From: Natronorubrum sediminis
GTDB taxonomy: Archaea; Halobacteriota; Halobacteria; Halobacteriales; Natrialbaceae
Direction of reading: 5' to 3'
DNA: 64,000 nucleotides
Assembly (NCBI RefSeq): GCF_900108095.1
Contig: NZ_FNWL01000001.1
Location: forward strand, 434,001 to 498,000
Position 1 is the first letter of the stretch. The number at the start of each line of letters is the position of its first letter. Positions 33,552 through 42,754 of this stretch are shown here, piece by piece. The notes below the pieces were generated by a model that searched no databases, was not told the DNA's origin, and saw only the letters and a list, made by a program, of their open reading frames with translations. The translations under genes were made by a program, and so were the position numbers.

Positions 33552-34556
33552 TAGCCGCTCACCTCGAGGCGGATACGATTTCGGGACGACGTCGCACGAC
33601 TGGATAACCGGTCGACAGCGAGTCGAACCGTCTGTAGAACGGTCATCGAGAGTCGGTTCGAGACGGATACCTGCCGTACAGTGCCGTTGTATGTCATTAT
33701 TGTCACCTACCCGACCAATGGCCGATCGCCGACAGGCCGGGTCACTATTCACTCCAAGACTACGGCGGGCCATTACTATACCACGAATAAGCTGAGGGTG
33801 ATGGTCAGATTGCGCTGAAATTCGGTTGCATTTCGTGCAAACGAGCACTCGATTGTGACAGTCACTCCCGAATGTAGTGCCAGCCAGCGACCTTCTGTGA
33901 ATGCCTGTAATTCGAGGAAATTGACCTGTTACCGCCATTCACAATAGCTTCGTCGTCGGGTATACTCGAGCACTCGCGTCCGATACGTGCGCGTAACGAA
34001 ATCATGTGGTCAGTATAAATGGCTAGAGCACAGCCCCGACTCGAGGGGTGCTCGAAGATCGGTGAGGGGAACGGAGATGGGTGAGGGGGACGCAGATCGG
34101 AGAGGGAAACGATGGGAGCGACTGGCTGACAAAACGGGGCTGAGGCCCAACTGCGGGAGGGAGGGGTGAGCTATTCGATAGGCCAGTATCATCGAGATGG
34201 GTAGAAACTGTCACTCAGCGCGAATTCGTTCGATCAATGGAAACGTCTGCTGAGACTTCTTCCGGATCGACGGCTTCCACGAAGTCAACACCGTTCTTCG
34301 AGGGCGATGATCGTCGTCGAGAGTGTTCGAGAGGACACCCCCTCGGCTTTCGACGCTGGGTAAGACCCCGCGAGAACGAACCGCAGTCTCGTCGTTCGTG
34401 GCTGACTCGAGTGTGCTCGGGGGAAGATGAGACGGAAACTCCTCACTCGAGGAAGGGCCGTGTGCGATGAGGCGATCCGAGCGGGACGTACTGTATACGG
34501 CGAAGTGACGCGAGTGGAAAATTGGATCGAGTGTCGATGTCGATGAGCGACGGATG
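33552..34556. other. 1-kb non-coding region upstream of glmS
   Basis: No convincing gene. It holds the glmS Shine-Dalgarno site, AT-richer patches near 33770-33990, a 3 x 19-bp degenerate tandem repeat (34057-34113) and short low-quality frames. The glmS promoter was not pinned down. Confidence 0.45.
34057..34113 (+). repeat. Three degenerate 19-bp tandem repeats
   Basis: Units gatcggtgaggggaacgga, gatgggtgagggggacgca and gatcggagagggaaacgat follow head to tail in non-coding DNA. Each differs from the others at 3 to 6 positions. Confidence 0.65.
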
Positions 34557-35198
34557 TTACTGAAGCGGACTCGTCGGATCGCTGGTGTGTGACTCCGAGT
34601 CTGGCGATTGATCGGCCAGGGTAATGACGTTCTCTCGGCCGACTGATGTCTTCTCGATCGTGCCGTCAGTGTGCATCTGTGAGCAGATACGACTGACCTT
34701 CGATTTCGACCAGCCGGTTTCTTCTGCGATCTGATGTTGTCGAATACGACCGTGGTTCGCGACGAGCAGGCGAACCACTTCACCCTTGTCGCTCAAGAGC
34801 TCGACCGGTGTTTCCGGCGAGAGGTACTGTTCGTAGGGTTGTTGGTCGTCGGTGGGTGAGCGTGCGCTAGCTTTTGAGTCGGTGGTTGACTCCGCCAGTA
34901 GCGAATTCGACGCGAGATCGACGTCGCGTCTCGAAATGATTTCGCGCAGGCGTATGCCAACCAAACCACTTATCAACACAAACAAAACCACGATCATTCC
35001 CACTTCCCAGAGTGACGAGCCACGGAGTAACGCGACCGAGGTGAGTGGCTCACTGACGTGTTCGCCAACACTCGTCACTGTCGAGATGTCCGACTGACTA
35101 TCGAATCGACGAATCGACGTCGGAATCGTGCCTGCCGATACACTGCTGTAGAGCGCATCGATCGCCGGCGTAACTCCGATCTGGGAAGGTTGAACCAT
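34557..35198 (-). CDS. Membrane-tethered winged-helix regulator
   Basis: A 213-residue protein. The first 60 residues are Ser/Thr-rich and probably extracellular. One helix follows at about 66-86 (VGMIVVLFVLISGLVGI), then a positive-inside segment RLREIISRRD and a linker. A C-terminal winged helix covers about 135-200 (LLSDKGEVVRLLVANHGRIRQHQIAEETGWSKSKVSRICSQM in segments, then DGTIEKTSVGRENVITL). This is a common haloarchaeal architecture for surface-sensing transcription regulators; targets are unknown. Start at 35198 (MVQPSQIG) is preferred over 35273, whose extra residues are basic. It sits upstream of the glycan operon on the opposite strand. Confidence 0.75.
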   Translation of the reverse strand: MVQPSQIGVTPAIDALYSSVSAGTIPTSIRRFDSQSDISTVTSVGEHVSEPLTSVALLRGSSLWEVGMIVVLFVLISGLVGIRLREIISRRDVDLASNSLLAESTTDSKASARSPTDDQQPYEQYLSPETPVELLSDKGEVVRLLVANHGRIRQHQIAEETGWSKSKVSRICSQMHTDGTIEKTSVGRENVITLADQSPDSESHTSDPTSPLQ

Positions 35199-35563
35199 GG
35201 TTTTCACGGTAGTTGTACGGTCGGTGCATGGCCGATTTCCGATGGTCGTTCTCGGGGCCGACCGTATGAGCAACTCATGGACCGAGCCCCTTCATTATGG
35301 ATTCGTATAGGTCCGTTTAACATCGGTATAAGCCGCTGTACTCGCAATTATCGAAAAGTCATCGAACGGCAACAATTTCGACGAACACGCCCGTCTCCTG
35401 GTAGATGAACCTGACACAACTGTTTATTTTGGCTATAGTAAACGGCCCACGGCGGCTCAACCCGAGTGAGGCACGTGAACGGTATCACTCCGGACGTATC
35501 GTTTCCGGACCACGACAGTACCCTACACGAGCGCGTGTGGCGGTACAATGACCTCTCTCACCC
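35199..35563. other. Intergenic region between divergent genes
   Basis: 365 nt between the winged-helix gene and the sugar dehydrogenase. A TATA-like TTTATTTT is at about 35422-35429 with a second AT-rich site GGCTATAGTAAAC just after it. If used for the plus-strand operon, the leader would be about 110 nt. Nothing else is recognisable. Confidence 0.4.
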
Positions 35564-36964
35564 ATGACTACGACACTCAGCGACACCGAAACGCGAGCGG
35601 ACGAACGAGACCACGATCGATTTTCCCTCTCCTCGAGCGACGGGAACACGCCACTCGAGCACGTCGACGAGCGTGACGTCCGAGAGGCGACGATCTGTGT
35701 CGTCGGCCTCGGATACGTTGGCTTGCCACTCGCCGTTGGCTTCGCACAGTCGAACTATCGCGTCATCGGCTACGACGTCGACGAATCGACGGTCGAAAAG
35801 CTCCAAAACGGTGTCGACACGACCGGCGATCTCTCTTCCGAGGCAGTTGCGGACGACGACATTACGTACACGACTGACGACACCGAGATCGCCGAGGCGG
35901 ATTACGTTATCATCGCCGTCCCGACGCCGATCGACGACGGCGACCGACCCGACTTACAGTACGTCGAGAGCGCGGCAGCGACCGTCGGCTCGAAACTCAC
36001 GGTCGGGACGACCGTCATCCTCGAGTCGACCGTCTATCCGGGAACCACGCGCGACGTGCTCGTCCCGGAACTCGAGTCAGCCTCCGACCTCACCGCTGGC
36101 GAGGAATTCTTCGTCGGCTACTCGCCGGAACGGGCGACGCCAGGTGACTCCAAACACGGGCTCGCGGACGTCGTAAAGGTCGTCAGCGGTCAAAACGAGA
36201 CGATTCTAAATGACGTCGCGACGCTGTACGAATCGGTCGTCGACGCCGGCGTGCACCGAGCCGCGTCGATCGAAGTCGCCGAGGCCTCCAAGGTCGTCGA
36301 GAACACCCAGCGGGACCTCAACATCGCGTTCGTCAACGAACTCTCGATGGCACTCGAGCGCATGGACGTCGACTCACAGGCAGTCCTCGACGCGGCGGGA
36401 ACCAAGTGGAACTTCCACGATTACAAGCCCGGATTGGTGGGTGGTCACTGTATCCCGGTCGACCCGTACTTCCTCGCGTATCGCTCGGCCCAGGAAGGGT
36501 TCGACCCTGCCCTCATGCGCACGGGGCGGAAAGTAAACGAGTCGGTGTCGAACCACGTCGCCGACCTGACGATCAAAGCGCTCAATCAGTGTCACAAGAC
36601 CCTCCGCGACAGTCGCGTGCTGGTACTCGGCCTTTCATACAAACCGGACGTCGGTGACATTCGCAGCTCGAAAGTCGCCGACGTCGTCGAGAATCTCCGC
36701 GAGTACGACGTGGATATCGAGGGCTACGACCCACACGCCGATCACGAAGCGGTCAGCGAGGTGTTCGACCTGCACGTCCAGGACGACCTCTCGTTCGACG
36801 GAATCGACGCCGTCATCTTCGCGACCCCACACGCCGAGTTCGAATCGCTCGAGCTCGAGCAGATGGCCGCCGAACTGGGGGAGAACCCCGCACTTATCGA
36901 CGTGACGGGGACGTTCGACGAAGACGAAGCACACGCAGCAGGATTCGTTTATCGGAGGTTGTAA
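35564..36964 (+). CDS. Nucleotide-sugar dehydrogenase (UDP-glucose/UDP-ManNAc type)
   Basis: A 466-residue NAD-dependent enzyme that oxidises C6 of a UDP-sugar to a uronic acid. The Rossmann motif VVGLGYVGLPLAVGFAQ starts at 47; the central domain has GYSPERATPGD; the catalytic cysteine is Cys296 in GGHCIPVDPYFLAY; the UDP-binding C-terminus has VLVLGLSYKPDVGDIRSS. Residues 1-40 are an acidic extension. The WecC/AglM distinction (UDP-ManNAc versus UDP-glucose) cannot be made safely; the GLVGGHCIPVDPYFLA context fits the ManNAc-type group well. It is the first gene of a tight operon and the source of the acidic sugar. Confidence 0.92.
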   Translation: MTTTLSDTETRADERDHDRFSLSSSDGNTPLEHVDERDVREATICVVGLGYVGLPLAVGFAQSNYRVIGYDVDESTVEKLQNGVDTTGDLSSEAVADDDITYTTDDTEIAEADYVIIAVPTPIDDGDRPDLQYVESAAATVGSKLTVGTTVILESTVYPGTTRDVLVPELESASDLTAGEEFFVGYSPERATPGDSKHGLADVVKVVSGQNETILNDVATLYESVVDAGVHRAASIEVAEASKVVENTQRDLNIAFVNELSMALERMDVDSQAVLDAAGTKWNFHDYKPGLVGGHCIPVDPYFLAYRSAQEGFDPALMRTGRKVNESVSNHVADLTIKALNQCHKTLRDSRVLVLGLSYKPDVGDIRSSKVADVVENLREYDVDIEGYDPHADHEAVSEVFDLHVQDDLSFDGIDAVIFATPHAEFESLELEQMAAELGENPALIDVTGTFDEDEAHAAGFVYRRL

Positions 36965-36970
36965 CCGATA

Positions 36971-38041
36971 ATGCGAGTCGTGATAACGATTCAACACCCT
37001 GGTCACGTCCACTTCTTCCGACACCCGATCGCGGAACTGGAAGCGCGGGGACACGATGTGCACGTCTTCGCGCGCGAAAGCGACGTGGCGATTGCGCTCC
37101 TCGAGGCGTACGACATCGACCACGAGGTGTTAGCCGGGGAGTCCGATTCGCTGCTCTCGCTCGCTGCGGTCCAGGCGACGTACGAAAGTCGACTCCTCGC
37201 TCGAGCGCGACGCGTCGATCCCGATGTGATCACGGCCATCGGTGGCGTCGCCGCCGCCCACGTCGCGTCGGTCTTGCGCACGAAGAGCGTCGTCTTCTAC
37301 GATACGGAACACGCGACGCTGATCACGAAACTCGCGTACCCGTTCGCGGACGTGATCTGTACGCCGTCGTGTTACCGCGACGACCTCGGCGCGAAGCAGG
37401 TGCGCTACCCGGGCTATCACGAACTCGCGTACCTCCACCCCGACCGATTCGACCCCGACCCGTCCGTCCTCGAGTCTGTCGGCCTCGACGGCGACGACGA
37501 GTTCGCCGTCGTCCGCCTCAGCAGTTGGGAGGCGTCCCACGACGTCGGCCACGGCGGACTTTCGGATCCGCGAGCGGTCGTCGACCGTCTCGAGGACGCC
37601 GGGTTAGAAGTGCTCCTCACTGCGGAGGGACGTCCACCGGCAGACCTCGAGTCGGCGCAGTTCTCGACGCCGCCGGATCGACTCCACGACCTCCTCGCGC
37701 ACGCGAACCTCGTGGTGAGCGAGGGCGCGACGACGGCGACCGAAGCGGCCGTCCTCGGCACGCCGGCCGTCTACGCGAACCCGCTCTCGCTCGGCTATAC
37801 GGCCGAACTCGAGTCCGAGTACGGGTTGCTCTTCGAGTGTACCGACGAGAATCGACAGGAACGGACACTTGAGTCGATCGATTCGATCCTCGAGCGCGAT
37901 GAGGAGACGTGGGACCGACGACGGACCCGCATGCTCGACGACAGAATCGACGTGACCTCGTTCGTCGTCGACCGACTCGAGCGCCACGCGCGCCATCGAC
38001 CGATCGAACGACCCCTAACAGCCGACTCACACTACCGATGA
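36971..38041 (+). CDS. DUF354 family GT-B-fold protein
   Basis: A 356-residue protein of the DUF354 family, structurally like UDP-GlcNAc 2-epimerase and GT-B glycosyltransferases. It begins MRVVITIQHPGHVHFFRHPI and contains AIGGVAAAHVASVLRTKSVVFYDTEHA and the late nucleotide-binding type segment VSEGATTATEAAVLGTPAVYANP. Members are often found in archaeal surface-sugar loci; catalysis has not been settled. It is 6 nt after the dehydrogenase and overlaps the next gene by ATGA. Confidence 0.85.
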   Translation: MRVVITIQHPGHVHFFRHPIAELEARGHDVHVFARESDVAIALLEAYDIDHEVLAGESDSLLSLAAVQATYESRLLARARRVDPDVITAIGGVAAAHVASVLRTKSVVFYDTEHATLITKLAYPFADVICTPSCYRDDLGAKQVRYPGYHELAYLHPDRFDPDPSVLESVGLDGDDEFAVVRLSSWEASHDVGHGGLSDPRAVVDRLEDAGLEVLLTAEGRPPADLESAQFSTPPDRLHDLLAHANLVVSEGATTATEAAVLGTPAVYANPLSLGYTAELESEYGLLFECTDENRQERTLESIDSILERDEETWDRRRTRMLDDRIDVTSFVVDRLERHARHRPIERPLTADSHYR

Positions 38042-39000
38042 AGGTCCTTCAATTGGTTACCTCCCCGCGGCCGTTTTTCGACCAGCAGGTATCGGCACTC
38101 GAACGCCGCGGCGTCGACTGTACCGTCTGTGCCGTTCCAGGGGCACACAGCGGCGACTCGGGCCGGTCGCCGGCGGATTACGTCCGCTACTATCCGGCTA
38201 TTATCGATGCGATCAGATCAGAGGATTTTGACCTCGTGCACGCGAACTACGGGCTCGTCGCCCCGTTCGCACTCGCTCAGCCGACCCGCCCCGTCGTGAT
38301 GACACTGTGGGGGTCTGACCTTATGAGCGACAAGCGGTGGCTTCGCTCGATCAGCCGCGTCGGCGCTCGCCGCTCGGCCGCGACGATCGTTCCGAGCGAA
38401 CCGATGTCCCGCGAACTCGAGACCGAGCACGAACTGATTCCCTTCGGGGTGGATACAGCCACCTTCCAACCGATTCCACAGGAGGACGCACGCGAGCGGA
38501 TCGGTTGGGAGAGCGAGGACCCGATTGCACTCTTTCCATACGACCGGACTCGAGACGTCAAGGACTTCGAGCGGGCCCGTCGGCTGGTCGACGCCGTCGA
38601 GGCCGACCTCGAGTTGCGGACAGTCACCGGTGTTGACCACGATATGATGCCATATTACATGAACGCGAGCGACGCGCTGTTGGTAACCTCGAGACGCGAG
38701 AGCGGCCCGATGGTCGTCAAAGAGGCCGCGGCGTGTCGGTTGCCAGTCATCTCGACCGACGTCGGCTTCGTCCGGGAGACCGTCGCGGACGTCAGTCACT
38801 GCGTCGTCAGCGACGACGACGACCGACTCCGGGACGGCCTCGAGTCCGTCGCGACGACCCGCGCTCGCTCTAACGGCCGAGCGGTCGTCGACGGATTAGG
38901 ACTCGAGTCACTCGGCGAGAATCTACTGGGGGTGTACCGACGCGTACTCGATCGCGACGAGCCGTCGGGAACGCAGGCGGGGGTCACCCATGGCGTTTAA
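38038..39000 (+). CDS. Glycosyltransferase, GT4-like
   Basis: A 320-residue GT-B glycosyltransferase. The N-terminal domain begins MKVLQLVTSPRPFFDQQVSALERRGVDC and includes LVHANYGLVAPFALAQPTRPVVMTLWGSDLM. The C-terminal nucleotide-sugar domain has LLVTSRRESGPMVVKEAAACRLPVISTDVG, matching the EX7E-type region of GT4. The frame extends upstream, but this ATG overlaps the DUF354 stop (ATGA) and restores the family start. Sugar and acceptor are unknown. Confidence 0.88.
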   Translation: MKVLQLVTSPRPFFDQQVSALERRGVDCTVCAVPGAHSGDSGRSPADYVRYYPAIIDAIRSEDFDLVHANYGLVAPFALAQPTRPVVMTLWGSDLMSDKRWLRSISRVGARRSAATIVPSEPMSRELETEHELIPFGVDTATFQPIPQEDARERIGWESEDPIALFPYDRTRDVKDFERARRLVDAVEADLELRTVTGVDHDMMPYYMNASDALLVTSRRESGPMVVKEAAACRLPVISTDVGFVRETVADVSHCVVSDDDDRLRDGLESVATTRARSNGRAVVDGLGLESLGENLLGVYRRVLDRDEPSGTQAGVTHGV

Positions 39001-40969
39001 CACCTTATCCGAACTCCGTCCGCTGCGGATCGATACCGTCGCCGCAATCGTCGGACTCGCCCTCGCGTTGATTATGCTTCCACTGCGGTTTTTCGCCTCG
39101 CAGATCTATCTCAACACCGTCCCGATCGTTCTGGGGACGGCGTGTCTCCTCTATCTCGTCGCGCTCTATCAGGGAGAGTCGGAGTCGGAACTACCGACGT
39201 TGCCTTCGGGTGTGGCGATGGCGCTGCCGAGTTTCGTCCTGATCGGTCTCTCGGCACTCGTGGGACTGACGGTGATTCAGGGCCAGCGAACGACGGTGTT
39301 TTTCGGCCTGGCGAGCGTCGTCGGGACGCTCGTCCTCGGTCAGATACTCTTCGTCCACGAGCGCGACCTTCACCCCGGACTCATGCTGTTTCAGATCTTG
39401 GCTTTCGCGTTCGTCTTCCGATTTACCGCGCTTTACGCAACGCCGGGATACATCGGAATCGACATCTGGACGCACGCCGAGTTGACCCAGGACATTCTCG
39501 AGGCCCAATCCGTCAGTGGTATCGACCACGACAAACACTACGCGTCGCCGTTCTACCACCTGTTGGCTGCCTCGTCCTCGATCCTGTTCGACCTCCCGCT
39601 TCGGAGCGCGATCTACCTCTCCGTCGGCGTCGTGATGCCACTGTCGGTGTTACTCGTCTACGCGACGACGAACCTGCTGACGACGACGCGGTGGGCAATC
39701 TTCGCGACGGCGCTCTTTGCCTTCGCGAGTCACGTCACCCAGTGGGGACTGCACCTGATCCCGACGAGTCTCGGCCTCGTCTTCTTCCTCGGCATGTTGT
39801 ACGCCCTCGTCAGGGTGATGCGAATCGAGTACACACTTCGAGACTTCGCACTCTTAGTCCTGTTTAGCGTCGCCGTCATCCTGACCCATCAGGTGTCGAC
39901 GTTCATCATGCTCGTGCTCTTGTTGTCTGCATTCCTCGCCCAGCTCGTCTTCGAGATCGATCCGCTCGGTCTGACTCGAGTCGACACGAGCGTCTTCCGG
40001 ACGAAGAAGCCGGTCAACCTGATCGGGCTCGTCGTCTTCAACTTCGGGCTCACGATCTTCATGTGGTCGCTGACGCCCTATCGCGAGCAGTCGTTCCTCG
40101 CGACGGTGCTCGGATTCTTCACCGAGACGCTCGAGGAAAGTGCCGGTTTTCTCAACATCGCGAGCGACACCGGCGACGACGACGCCGAGGCGGCAGAAGC
40201 GGCGACGACGTTGCTCGATCAGGTTCTTCCCTACATCGATACGCTCGGCTTCCTCTTCTTGCTCGGGGCCACGTTCGTCGGGTGTCTGTACGTCGTCCAC
40301 CGGCGCAGAGCCGAACAGTCGGTGTTCACGCTCTTGCTCGCGTCGGCGATCATGCTGGTGTTCGTCCTGCTCTTGCCGATGTTCGGCATTCGAAACTTCA
40401 TCCCGACGCGATGGTTCGCGTTCCTCTTTGCACCAATGGCGATTCTCGCAGCGATCGGCCTTCGGATGCTCGTCGGGAGCCTCGATAGACGAGTCGTCGT
40501 CTCCGTCCTCCTCGTGTTCGTCCTCGTCTACCCCGGCGCGATGATCTTTGCAGCCGAGAGTAACGTCGACCAACCAGTGTTCGACGAGAATCACGAACAA
40601 CTGGCCTACAACGAAGCCGAACTCGCCGCAGTCGACAGTATCGGCGAGTTGACGGGCGCGCCTAACGGCAGTGAGATTCGTGAAGACCAGCGGCTGTACA
40701 CGGATCATCCGTATCAGACGGTGATCTATCGGACCGGAGCTTATGCTGAGACCGGGACACAGACCGCAATGGTGCCCGACGACGGCGCTGCCGAGCACGA
40801 CTACACCGTCTACCGATCGGCTCAATCAGATGCGGCGACACACTTCGAAGACGAGAACGAAGACCGACGCGTCAAACAAATCTCCGAAGGCCAACTCTGT
40901 GGACCGAATCAGGGAACGGTGTACACGAACGGCGACGTAACGATGTGCACGCCCGGTCCGAACTCGTAG
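38990..40969 (+). CDS. Polytopic membrane protein, GT-C-like candidate
   Basis: A 659-residue protein with about 12-13 membrane helices up to residue 525 and a soluble C-terminal domain of about 130 residues outside (ESNVDQPVFDENHEQLAYNEAELAAVDSIG ...). The first large loop has GYIGIDIWTHAELTQDILEAQSVSGIDHDKHYASPFYHLLAA, with acidic/His residues after the third helix pair as in GT-C glycosyltransferases that use lipid-linked sugars. I do not recognise a named family. A glycan transferase or polymerase role is inferred from layout and from position last in the operon, overlapping the GT4 gene by 11 nt. Confidence 0.6.
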   Translation: MAFNTLSELRPLRIDTVAAIVGLALALIMLPLRFFASQIYLNTVPIVLGTACLLYLVALYQGESESELPTLPSGVAMALPSFVLIGLSALVGLTVIQGQRTTVFFGLASVVGTLVLGQILFVHERDLHPGLMLFQILAFAFVFRFTALYATPGYIGIDIWTHAELTQDILEAQSVSGIDHDKHYASPFYHLLAASSSILFDLPLRSAIYLSVGVVMPLSVLLVYATTNLLTTTRWAIFATALFAFASHVTQWGLHLIPTSLGLVFFLGMLYALVRVMRIEYTLRDFALLVLFSVAVILTHQVSTFIMLVLLLSAFLAQLVFEIDPLGLTRVDTSVFRTKKPVNLIGLVVFNFGLTIFMWSLTPYREQSFLATVLGFFTETLEESAGFLNIASDTGDDDAEAAEAATTLLDQVLPYIDTLGFLFLLGATFVGCLYVVHRRRAEQSVFTLLLASAIMLVFVLLLPMFGIRNFIPTRWFAFLFAPMAILAAIGLRMLVGSLDRRVVVSVLLVFVLVYPGAMIFAAESNVDQPVFDENHEQLAYNEAELAAVDSIGELTGAPNGSEIREDQRLYTDHPYQTVIYRTGAYAETGTQTAMVPDDGAAEHDYTVYRSAQSDAATHFEDENEDRRVKQISEGQLCGPNQGTVYTNGDVTMCTPGPNS

Positions 40970-41057
40970 GAACGAAGTCAAGCGGACGGCGGTGTTTGAT
41001 CTCGAGACCGACACTCGTCGGGAGCAGCGTTTTCTCGCTCGACCAATTGTGAGGCGT

Positions 41058-42140
41058 ATGCACCCACGGGAGGACTCACTCGTCGTCTCAGCGATCGACA
41101 CACTCCCGATTACCATCGCTATCCTCGACGACGACGGAACCATTCTCCAGACGAATCGCGCCTGGTCCGAGTTCGCGACGGAAAACGACCTCGAGATGCA
41201 CCCCGATACGGTCGGCACAAATTATCTCGCGATCACCGCACAGGGGGAGACGGAACACGCTCAGACGGCAGCAACCGGGTTATCCGAGACGCTTTCGGGC
41301 GACCGCGAGGAATTCGAACTCGAGTACCCGTGTCACTCTCCCGACGAGCGACGGTGGTTTTTGATGCGAGCCGTCTCGTTTACCGAAGAGGGCGAGCGCT
41401 ACGTCGCCGTCGCACACTTCGACATCACCGAGCGCTACGAGTTCCGACACCAACTGGAGGCGTCCAACGAACGCCTCGAGCAATTCGCCTACGCCGTCTC
41501 CCACGACCTTCAGGAGCCGCTTCGAATGGTCACGAGTTACCTCGAACTCCTCGAACAGCGCTACGCAGGGGAACTCGATGCGGAAGCCGACGAGTTCATC
41601 GAATTTGCTGTCGGGGGAGCCACACGGATGGAGGCGATGATCGAGGGACTTCTCACGTACTCTCGAGTTCACACGCAAAACAATCTCGTTCAGCAGGTCG
41701 ATCTCGAGTCCGTCCTCGACGACGTCCGTGCGGATCTCGAGCGACGAATCGAGGAGACCGAGGCCGAAATCACCACTGACTCGCTCCCAGTCGTCGAAGG
41801 CAACGCGAGCCAACTTCGGCAGGTCTTCCAGAACCTAGTGGACAATGCACTCGAATACAGCGGTGGGGATTCGCCGCGAGTAACGATTTCGGCCGAACGA
41901 GCGGGTGATGAGTGGATCGTCTCCGTCAGTGATGAGGGAGTTGGAATGGACCCGTCGGACGCCGATCGAGTCTTCGACGTCTTCGAGCGCCTCCACAGTT
42001 ACGAAGAACACGAGGGAACGGGGATCGGCCTCGCACTGTGCCGGCGGATCATCGAGGAACACGGCGGTGAGATTTGGATCGATACCGAACCGTCCAACGG
42101 CATCACGGTTTCGTGTACGTTACCAGCCACAGACCAATGA
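41058..42140 (+). CDS. PAS-domain sensor histidine kinase
   Basis: A 360-residue soluble kinase. A PAS domain covers about 12-125 (AIDTLPITIAILDDDGTILQTNRAWSEFA), the dimerisation domain holds the phospho-acceptor His149 in YAVSHDLQEPLRMV, and the ATPase domain has the N box FQNLVDNALEYSGG, the D box VSDEGVGMD and the G box GTGIGLALCRRI. No membrane segment or receiver domain is present. Start at 41058 (MHPREDS) is chosen; the preceding frame is basic. No response regulator is adjacent, as usual in haloarchaea. Confidence 0.92.
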   Translation: MHPREDSLVVSAIDTLPITIAILDDDGTILQTNRAWSEFATENDLEMHPDTVGTNYLAITAQGETEHAQTAATGLSETLSGDREEFELEYPCHSPDERRWFLMRAVSFTEEGERYVAVAHFDITERYEFRHQLEASNERLEQFAYAVSHDLQEPLRMVTSYLELLEQRYAGELDAEADEFIEFAVGGATRMEAMIEGLLTYSRVHTQNNLVQQVDLESVLDDVRADLERRIEETEAEITTDSLPVVEGNASQLRQVFQNLVDNALEYSGGDSPRVTISAERAGDEWIVSVSDEGVGMDPSDADRVFDVFERLHSYEEHEGTGIGLALCRRIIEEHGGEIWIDTEPSNGITVSCTLPATDQ

Positions 42141-42175
42141 GTGGACGCGTACCACAAACTACGCAGGGGTACGCC

Positions 42176-42754
42176 TCACGTTTGACGCTGAGTTCGGAGC
42201 CACCGCCAGGCGTCGGCCGCGATCGGTGCCCCGTCGACGATCCAGAGTGCGACGACGGCCCCGCCCAGAAACAGTTGCATGACGACTGGCGGCGTCAATC
42301 CACCGGCGAGAATTTCGTCGACGTACTGGAGGAAGTACACGCCGAAGTGATCGAGTAACCCTCCGTGGTCGTCAGCCGGCGGCGACTCGAGCGGCCAGAG
42401 TACGACCCGTGGTTCGACAGTAGGGTTCGGTCGCAGTGGATCGTACACGTCGGTCGCGAGGTGGGAGACGTACGCGAGCGTGAACGCCCCAGCGAGTACT
42501 CGCTCGCCGTATCTCGAGGCGACAAGGAAGACGACGAAACAGACGGCTGTCGCAAAAAATATCGAGTGACCGATCGAATACCCCGTCTCAGTGATGCCGA
42601 GTGACCAGGCGAGGGGCTTATCGATGAGATCTGGCAACTGAGAGCCGATGACGACGGCGAGCGTGTCCCAGGCCTTCGGCGGTCGTCTGAGGACGATTCG
42701 AGAAACAATCGAGTAGAGCACGTACGCGGCGGCGAGGTGTTCCCACGGCCACAT
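42176..42754 (-). CDS. YdjM/DUF457-like membrane-bound metal-dependent hydrolase
   Basis: A 192-residue membrane protein with about five helices. It starts MWPWEHLAAAYVLYS and has the family His/Asp set: WEHLA, GSQLPDLIDKP, TGYSIGHSIFF and YVSHLATDVYDPL. These residues match the LexA-regulated membrane-bound hydrolase (YdjM-like) family, whose substrate is unclear. The DUF1616 gene ends just before it (no gap), so they are cotranscribed. Confidence 0.8.
   Translation of the reverse strand: MWPWEHLAAAYVLYSIVSRIVLRRPPKAWDTLAVVIGSQLPDLIDKPLAWSLGITETGYSIGHSIFFATAVCFVVFLVASRYGERVLAGAFTLAYVSHLATDVYDPLRPNPTVEPRVVLWPLESPPADDHGGLLDHFGVYFLQYVDEILAGGLTPPVVMQLFLGGAVVALWIVDGAPIAADAWRWLRTQRQT

Noticed and set aside
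33552-33938. N-terminal extension of glmS frame
   Set aside because: The active-site Cys must follow the initiator Met at 33551; the extension is not acidic and has no homology.
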